Shown: positions 58,968 to 64,000 of the stretch, piece by piece
Layout of the letters: each line of letters begins with the position of its first letter
How positions within the stretch are numbered: position 1 is the stretch's first letter
Notes under the pieces: generated by a model
What the model was told of the DNA's origin: nothing
Seen by the model: the letters and a program-made list of their open reading frames with translations, nothing else
Databases searched by the model: none
NCBI GenBank assembly: GCA_030834895.1
Contig: JAUQXA010000059.1
Span: 124,001 to 188,000, forward strand
Length of the DNA stretch: 64,000 bases
Reading direction: 5' to 3'
Source: Anaerolineales bacterium
GTDB lineage: Bacteria; Chloroflexota; Anaerolineae; Anaerolineales; Villigracilaceae
Position numbers and translations under genes: made by a program

Positions 58968-59516
58968 CTAAGATGTTATGACAACCTTTATGTAAATTAG
59001 GTCACCAAATGCAATTCCATCGGGTCCATACGCCTGCCAGGCACTTTCATATGTCCCTTCCGTTGTTGGGGCGGTGAAAAGGATGCGCAGAGTAGCTTGC
59101 TTACCGGCGCGTGCGGGATAGAGAAGTTGTTCCTGATTTGCCCCCATTGGGTCGCCGCCGATCCATTTCAGACGGTAAGTGGAGTCCCAATTGCAGGAGC
59201 CGCTGTTATCGACCAGCCATTGCTTGTCAATTGTCGAGCCGACAGAGATGGTTGTTCCATCGGGAATGGTAACATCCTGAACGAATTTGAGGTGATTCGA
59301 GCAGGGTCCCTCGGTGGGAGTGGATGTGACTGTTGAAGTGGAGAGAGGGGTGAGGATTGCCGGTATGGGCGTAGTAGTGGATAGGATTTGAGTCGGCTGA
59401 AGCTGCGTGGGGGGACGGAAGGGTGTATCTGTGGCTTGGGGTGCGCAGGCCTGGGCGAAGGTTAAAACCAGGAGCAGGACAATCAGCCTTGAGCGGGGTC
59501 GAACTTGGAACATCAT
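58968..59516 (-). CDS. Lipoprotein with an NBR1-type Ig domain
   Basis: 182 aa. A lipoprotein signal (LLLVLTFAQACAP), a Thr/Pro-rich linker (about 28-70), then one NBR1-Ig-like domain: TIPDGTTISVGSTIDKQW, NSGSCNWDSTYRLKWIGGD and APTTEGTYESAWQAYGPDG with its conserved Trp residues. These exported modules are common in Anaerolineae and bind unknown surface partners. The ATG at 59516 follows a palindrome rather than a ribosome site. Confidence 0.82.
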   Translation of the reverse strand: MMFQVRPRSRLIVLLLVLTFAQACAPQATDTPFRPPTQLQPTQILSTTTPIPAILTPLSTSTVTSTPTEGPCSNHLKFVQDVTIPDGTTISVGSTIDKQWLVDNSGSCNWDSTYRLKWIGGDPMGANQEQLLYPARAGKQATLRILFTAPTTEGTYESAWQAYGPDGIAFGDLIYIKVVITS

Positions 59517-59524
59517 CAAAAGAC

Positions 59525-59551
59525 TAGGGACACGGCATAGCCGTGTCCCTA
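59525..59551. repeat. Palindrome, family C variant
   Basis: TAGGGACACGGC-ATA-GCCGTGTCCCTA (12-bp arms). It lies 6 nt beyond the recA stop and could end recA transcription, although no T run follows. Confidence 0.7.
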
Positions 59552-59557
59552 CGCGTT

Positions 59558-60676
59558 TTACAATTCCTCTTCCGCCGCGCCCGCGACAGCATCCATGGAG
59601 TTGGCGCCGTCGTTGCCCATATCGAGCGGGAGGGAGATTTCGCCGCTAAGCGCCTTCTGGCGGATGACGGTTTCGATCTCCATCATCATGTCGGGGTTGG
59701 AGCGGAGGTAATCCTTGGCGTTCTCGCGTCCCTGACCGATGCGGATGTCGCCGTAGGAGAAGAATGCACCGCGCTTGGTGATGACTTCGAATTTTGTCGC
59801 TAGGTCGAGAACGTCGCCAGCTTTGGAAATGCCCTCATTGAACATGATGTCAAACTCGGCGGTGCGGAAGGGCGGCGCAACCTTGTTCTTGACCACCTTG
59901 ACACGGGTGCGGTTACCGATGACTTCTTCACCGACCTTGATGGATTGAATGCGGCGCACGTCGAGGCGCACGGAGGCATAGAACTTGAGCGCCTGTCCAC
60001 CGGTGGTGGTTTCGGGGTTGCCGAACATCACGCCAATCTTTTGGCGGAGTTGGTTGGTAAAGATGACCGAGGTCTTGGTCTGGTTGATGGCGCCGGAAAG
60101 TTTTCGCAGTGCCTGCGACATCAGGCGGGCCTGCACGCCCATGGTGGCATCGCCCATGTCGCCTTCGATTTCAGAGCGGGGGACAAGTGCGGCGACTGAG
60201 TCCACGACCACCACATCCACTGCGCCGGAGCGAACGAGGGTTTCTGCGATCTCGAGGGCTTGTTCGCCGGTATCGGGCTGGGAGACGAGCAGGTTGTCGA
60301 TGTCCACACCAACTTTGGCGGCATAACTGGGATCGAGGGCGTGTTCCATATCGATGAATGCGGCGGTGCCGCCCATCTTCTGCGCTTCGGCGACGATGTG
60401 CTGGCAAAGCGTGGTCTTGCCCGATGACTCAGGCCCATAGATTTCGATCACACGTCCGCGCGGGATGCCGCCGACGCCGAGTGCAATATCGAGGGAAAGC
60501 GAGCCGGTGGGAATGGACTCGGTCACCATGCTCTGTGCTTCGCCAAGGCGCATGATCGAACCATCGCCGTAGCGTTTTAAGATATCGCCAACGGCTTTAT
60601 CGAGGACAGCGCGTTTGGCATTATCGATATTTTGATTTTGTGCGGGGACTTCCGCTACGCGGGATTTTCTTGCCAT
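59558..60676 (-). CDS. recA: Recombinase A
   Basis: 372 aa. RecA forms filaments on ssDNA for strand exchange and LexA cleavage. Walker A GPESSGKTT, Walker B VVVVDSVAALVPR, loop 1 MGVQARLMSQALRKL, loop 2 TNQLRQKIGVMFGNPETTTGG and the C-terminal acidic tail (AAEEEL) are all present. GGAG lies about 9 nt before the ATG. The promoter carries a LexA-like box between -35 and -10. Confidence 0.98.
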   Translation of the reverse strand: MARKSRVAEVPAQNQNIDNAKRAVLDKAVGDILKRYGDGSIMRLGEAQSMVTESIPTGSLSLDIALGVGGIPRGRVIEIYGPESSGKTTLCQHIVAEAQKMGGTAAFIDMEHALDPSYAAKVGVDIDNLLVSQPDTGEQALEIAETLVRSGAVDVVVVDSVAALVPRSEIEGDMGDATMGVQARLMSQALRKLSGAINQTKTSVIFTNQLRQKIGVMFGNPETTTGGQALKFYASVRLDVRRIQSIKVGEEVIGNRTRVKVVKNKVAPPFRTAEFDIMFNEGISKAGDVLDLATKFEVITKRGAFFSYGDIRIGQGRENAKDYLRSNPDMMMEIETVIRQKALSGEISLPLDMGNDGANSMDAVAGAAEEEL

Positions 60677-60727
60677 GGTTTATTTCTCCAATATAAGTGT
60701 AAGTGGTTGACTGAATATGTGGGCGAG

Positions 60728-60755
60728 AGTATAGCACAGATGTTCAGTAAGTCAA
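60728..60755 (-). promoter_or_regulatory. recA promoter with LexA-like SOS box
   Basis: Minus strand: TTGACT, 16 nt, TATACT. Between them GAACATCTGTGC (60745-60734) differs by one base from the GAAC-N4-GTTC box bound by Gram-positive type LexA. Confidence 0.65.
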
Positions 60756-61052
60756 GGAAAAATCGGTTGAGAAACCATGACTTTTCCATTGATGCTTTTC
60801 ATTGTAAATTGGGGTCTTCCCAAAATACAAATTGTATGTATAATCGGCGCAATTTATACAAAAATCGGTTGTGAAGAACGGCGCAATCGATTCCGTTTTG
60901 GAAAGTGTTTCGAAAATCAACACCAGGCCAGACATGAACGAGAGAAAAGGGGGATGCGACGTTTCTGATTTCCTAAAACCTTTGTTCATTTCCGTTTGTC
61001 GTTTAAGTACCCGGATCTCGGAGCACTTCCTACAGCCTTATATGGAGGAGGC
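60756..61052 (+). promoter_or_regulatory. Intergenic leader region of pckG
   Basis: About 300 bp without a gene. A TATAAT at 60839-60844 (weak -35) could start a leader of about 200 nt for pckG. CGGCGCAAT occurs twice (about 60845 and 60887). No known riboswitch was recognised. Confidence 0.4.
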
Positions 61053-62876
61053 ATGAGTACCATCAGTTTTCCCGCATACGTAAGGAGTTCAAAAGCCCGC
61101 GCATGGATCGAGGAAATGGCTGCACTGTGCAAGCCGGAACAGGTCCACTGGTGCGATGGGTCACAGGCAGAGTATGACTCGCTGTGCGATTTGCTTGTCC
61201 GCAATGGGACCTTCATCAAGCTTGATGAGAGCAGGCGTCCGAATAGTTACCTCGCCCGTTCAGACCAGGGCGATGTCGCCCGCGTGGAAGACCGCACTTT
61301 CATTTGCAGTGTCGAGCCCGAAGATGCGGGTCCGACCAATAATTGGGTCGATCCGGTTGAAATGAAAAGGGCGCTTACGAATCTCTTTGGTGGTTCCATG
61401 CGTGGACGGACGATGTACGTTATCCCGTTCAGCATGGGACCGCTTGGCTCGGACATCGCCCAGATCGGCATCGAGTTGAGCGATTCGCCATACGTTGCCG
61501 TCAACATGCGCATCATGACCCGTATGGGAAAAGCGGTTTGGGATGTTTTAGGTGACGGGGATTTTGTTCCATGCTTGCACTCTGTGGGGGCGCCGCTTGC
61601 GCCCGGTCAAAAAGATGTGACATGGCCCTGCAACAAGGAGCAAAAGTACATCGTGCATTTCCCCGAAGAACGCGCCATTTGGTCTTATGGAAGCGGTTAC
61701 GGTGGGAATGCCCTGCTGGGCAAAAAGTGTCTGGCGTTGCGTATTGCCTCCAAAATGGCGCGTGACGAAGGCTGGCTCGCCGAGCACATGCTGGTTTTGG
61801 GGATAGAGTCGCCAGCCGGTGAAAAGACCTATCTTGCGGCGGCCTTCCCAAGTGCCTGCGGCAAGACCAATCTTGCGATGTTGATTCCGCCCGCCGCTTT
61901 CGAAGGCTGGAAGGTCACAACAGTTGGTGATGATATTGCCTGGCTTAAACCTGGTCCCGATGGACAGTTGTACGCCATCAACCCGGAGAACGGATACTTC
62001 GGTGTTGCACCTGGTACCTCTAAAAAGACCAATCCCAATGCGATTGCCTCAGTCGGCAGGAACACAATCTTCACCAACGTGGCCCTGACGCCCGATGGGG
62101 ATGTCTGGTGGGAAGGACTGACCAAGACCCCGCCGGCGGAATTGATCGATTGGACTGGTCAACCTTGGACGCCCGATTGCGGACGCAAAGCCGCCCATCC
62201 GAATGCGCGATTTACCGCCCCCGCCAATCAGTGCCCATCCATCGACCCGGATTGGGAAGACCCGCGCGGAGTGCCGGTGAAGGCCTTCATCTTTGGTGGA
62301 CGTCGCAGTAATACGGTCCCACTTGTGTTCCAGGCAAAGGATTGGGAACATGGCGTTTATCTTGCTGCCACCATGGGTTCGGAGACCACCGCTGCCGCCA
62401 ACGGTCAGCTTGGGCAAGTCCGCCGCGACCCGTTTGCCATGCTTCCTTTCTGTGGCTATCACATCGCTGATTATTTCCAGCACTGGCTGGACTTTGGGAA
62501 AACCCTTGCCAAGCCTTTGCCCATCTTTGGGGTGAACTGGTTCCGCACCAATGGCGATGGCGGTTTCTTGTGGCCTGGTTATGGCGAAAATATGCGCGTG
62601 TTGCAATGGATTGTGGATCGGGTCAACGGGCGGGCAAACGCAGTCAAGAGTCCGCTGGGTTGGTTGCCCTCTTATTCAGACTTGATCTGGGATGGACTTG
62701 ACCAGTTCTTCCGCGAACATTTCGAACACCTGATCAGTGTCGACCCGCAGCATTGGCGGGATGAACTGCGGCAGCACGATCAATTATTCGAGAAGATGCG
62801 GGAGAAGCTTCCCGCGGAATTGGTCGCCATCCGCCAAAAGTTCGAGCGTCGGCTGGGACTTTCGGCAGGAGCATGA
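61053..62876 (+). CDS. pckG: Phosphoenolpyruvate carboxykinase (GTP)
   Basis: 607 aa. It converts oxaloacetate and GTP to PEP. Motifs: kinase-1a FPSACGKTNLAML with the reactive Cys, kinase-2 TVGDDIAWL, FGGRRSNTVPLV, and NWFRTNGDGGFLWPGYGENMR near the C-terminus. The start at 61053 has GGAGG at 6 nt; an upstream in-frame ATG at 60996 lacks one and adds residues not seen in the family. Divergent from recA, followed by a strong terminator. Confidence 0.96.
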   Translation: MSTISFPAYVRSSKARAWIEEMAALCKPEQVHWCDGSQAEYDSLCDLLVRNGTFIKLDESRRPNSYLARSDQGDVARVEDRTFICSVEPEDAGPTNNWVDPVEMKRALTNLFGGSMRGRTMYVIPFSMGPLGSDIAQIGIELSDSPYVAVNMRIMTRMGKAVWDVLGDGDFVPCLHSVGAPLAPGQKDVTWPCNKEQKYIVHFPEERAIWSYGSGYGGNALLGKKCLALRIASKMARDEGWLAEHMLVLGIESPAGEKTYLAAAFPSACGKTNLAMLIPPAAFEGWKVTTVGDDIAWLKPGPDGQLYAINPENGYFGVAPGTSKKTNPNAIASVGRNTIFTNVALTPDGDVWWEGLTKTPPAELIDWTGQPWTPDCGRKAAHPNARFTAPANQCPSIDPDWEDPRGVPVKAFIFGGRRSNTVPLVFQAKDWEHGVYLAATMGSETTAAANGQLGQVRRDPFAMLPFCGYHIADYFQHWLDFGKTLAKPLPIFGVNWFRTNGDGGFLWPGYGENMRVLQWIVDRVNGRANAVKSPLGWLPSYSDLIWDGLDQFFREHFEHLISVDPQHWRDELRQHDQLFEKMREKLPAELVAIRQKFERRLGLSAGA

Positions 62877-62892
62877 ATGAATCCTGAAACAT

Positions 62893-62930
62893 AAAAGGAT
62901 TACATGGAAAAGTCCGTGTAATCCTTTTTT
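62893..62930. terminator. Terminator of pckG
   Basis: AAAAGGATTACATGG / CCGTGTAATCCTTTT hairpin, one G:T pair, with A and T runs on both sides, so it can serve both convergent genes. Confidence 0.88.
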
Positions 62931-62954
62931 ATTTATGGCTACTTGGAAGAAAAA

Positions 62955-64000
62955 TCAGGGAAGAGGTGTGGGCGTGGATGGCAATTCCGGCAGGGATTTA
63001 AGTTTTGGAGCAGGCGGACGTTCGGAACTGAATCCCTTCTCACCCTTGAAAGTCAAATAACTGATCTGGCCGGGGAAAATCTCAACCCATGTTTGCGCGG
63101 GCCTTTTATCTTTTTCGTATTTAATCAGAACTTTGTAAATCCCGGCGGGGAGATCGCCAAGTACGAAGTTCTCGTGATAATACGGGTCTGGATTGGCTGC
63201 CCCACCACTGCCATAGGTCTTTACAATATAGTGTTTTTTTGTTTCCTCGGATGCTACGTCAACTTCCTTGTGCGATATAGGATCGCCCTTTGTGTCCATT
63301 ACGCGCCCTGCCAGCACGCCCCAACCTTGGGGCGGCGCAATCCACAATTCGGGATTGAGCGTGTGATGAAATGAGTTTTCTCCCAAGCGCACCTCAAAAT
63401 GCACATGTGGACCTGTGGTTGCACCTGTGGCACCGACCAATCCGATCAAATCTCCGGTTTCCACGTGTTGGCCGATTGTGGCAATGGTCTTGCTCATGTG
63501 TGCGTAGACGGTATAAAGTTTTTGGTCCTTGTAACCGAAATCGTGCCGAACGACAACCGCCAGCCCATAGGGGTCTTTTTCGTTACCCGGGGTTTCGGTG
63601 AACAATCCCCAGCCCACCCAAACTATCGTGCCGGGGCTGGCGGCCACGATTGGTGCTTCCTCTTCGGCGTCGATGTCGATGCCGGTATGCACAATACCAT
63701 CGAAAAATATTCCACCGTAACGATAATCGGCGAGCGGCCAGTTGACCTGATCCGCGTTGATGGGGCGGGCAAAGTAAAAATGATCAAAGGATGACATGGC
63801 CCAAGGAATGGGATAAAGAGGCGGACGCCAACCCGAAACAGGTTCCGCGCCGGGAGTGGGAAGGTTGAATTGAAATGGGGCGGGCGATGGCGTGACTTTC
63901 ACCTCCACTGGCGCCTGTTGGTCTGCCACAGCAGCAACTACTGGCGTTGGATTCAATCCGCCCGCGAATTGAGAGCAGGAGGAAAGCAGGAGTAGGGATA
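62955..64000 (-). CDS. M23-family peptidase lipoprotein (5' end cut by window)
   Basis: The frame is open to the right edge (348 codons visible). Upstream of the first candidate start it reads LLLLSSCSQF, a lipobox, so the gene is a lipoprotein whose first few codons lie outside the window. The LytM/M23 domain (about 60-210 of the visible part) has the zinc ligands in HTGIDID and HVHFEV, plus an HMSKT segment. A C-terminal beta-sandwich (about 220-310, carboxypeptidase-regulatory-like) and Pro-rich tail follow. It probably cuts or binds peptidoglycan, or is a scaffold of that fold. Confidence 0.9.
   Translation of the reverse strand, partial: SLLLLSSCSQFAGGLNPTPVVAAVADQQAPVEVKVTPSPAPFQFNLPTPGAEPVSGWRPPLYPIPWAMSSFDHFYFARPINADQVNWPLADYRYGGIFFDGIVHTGIDIDAEEEAPIVAASPGTIVWVGWGLFTETPGNEKDPYGLAVVVRHDFGYKDQKLYTVYAHMSKTIATIGQHVETGDLIGLVGATGATTGPHVHFEVRLGENSFHHTLNPELWIAPPQGWGVLAGRVMDTKGDPISHKEVDVASEETKKHYIVKTYGSGGAANPDPYYHENFVLGDLPAGIYKVLIKYEKDKRPAQTWVEIFPGQISYLTFKGEKGFSSERPPAPKLKSLPELPSTPTPLP

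Overview
This window looks like chromosomal DNA of a Chloroflexota bacterium of the Anaerolineae type. The evidence is inference from gene content: many lipoproteins with Thr/Pro-rich linkers, an NBR1-type Ig domain protein, archaeal/SipW-type signal peptidase chemistry, an HSP90, PEPC and GTP-PEPCK, and a dense load of short palindromic repeats. Base composition looks moderately GC-rich by eye, apart from an AT-rich patch near 22.3-23.1 kb. I saw no rRNA, tRNA or CRISPR array.

Layout. 1-2.6 kb: recJ (cut by the left edge) and a haem-binding domain protein. 3.4-9.7 kb: a five-gene minus-strand catabolic cluster (class II aldolase, class III aminotransferase, 2-hydroxyacid dehydrogenase, MFS transporter, PLP dehydratase), divergent from a TetR regulator across a compact back-to-back promoter. 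9.7-16.6 kb: GlsB-like membrane protein, NSS-family transporter, histidine phosphatase, a PhoB/PhoR-like pair with Pho-box-like promoters on both sides, a SIMPL protein, a solitary BrnT-like toxin and an AHSA1-type protein. 16.6-23.3 kb: psuG coupled to two overlapping SPFH-type membrane proteins, a PHP protein, a cold-shock protein, a DUF2255 gene broken by two consecutive TGA codons, an AT-rich orphan gene and a duplicated 5' fragment of tgt. 23.3-27.9 kb: SDR, tgt, a four-helix-bundle ORF between inverted repeats, uppP (carrying an in-frame palindrome) and an M20 peptidase.

27.9-39.5 kb: a TolB-like lipoprotein, then a plus-strand operon that joins an ABC exporter of the MacAB type (two ATPases, one fused to a cNMP-type domain; a double FtsX permease; an HlyD-type lipoprotein) to two GAF-containing histidine kinases with receiver domains and a single-domain response regulator. 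39.6-42.5 kb: three tandem c-di-GMP-I (GEMM-I) riboswitch aptamers lead into an MBOAT acyltransferase and an AlgJ/AlgX-like protein, which suggests c-di-GMP control of polysaccharide acetylation. A large sensor diguanylate cyclase is encoded nearby (46.4-49.6 kb). 42.5-55 kb: ruvB, a DUF2905 protein, an MBL/beta-CASP protein, queA, the cyclase, htpG, ppc and a CoA-binding protein. 55-59.5 kb: an RTX-like secreted protein, a SipW/archaeal-type signal peptidase fused to a DUF5305-like domain, two near-identical small secreted proteins that are its likely substrates, and two small genes. 59.5-64 kb: recA with a LexA-like box in its promoter, pckG and an M23 lipoprotein cut by the right edge.

Two themes run through the window. 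First, several genes (recJ, the phoB-like gene, brnT, tgt, ruvB, ppc) have a -10 hexamer only 6-8 nt before the ATG and no Shine-Dalgarno, which suggests leaderless mRNAs. Second, several families of short palindromes are scattered between genes and also sit in frame inside genes (uppP, queA, the histidine kinase, probably recJ and an ABC ATPase). One family is exactly 33 bp in all four copies.
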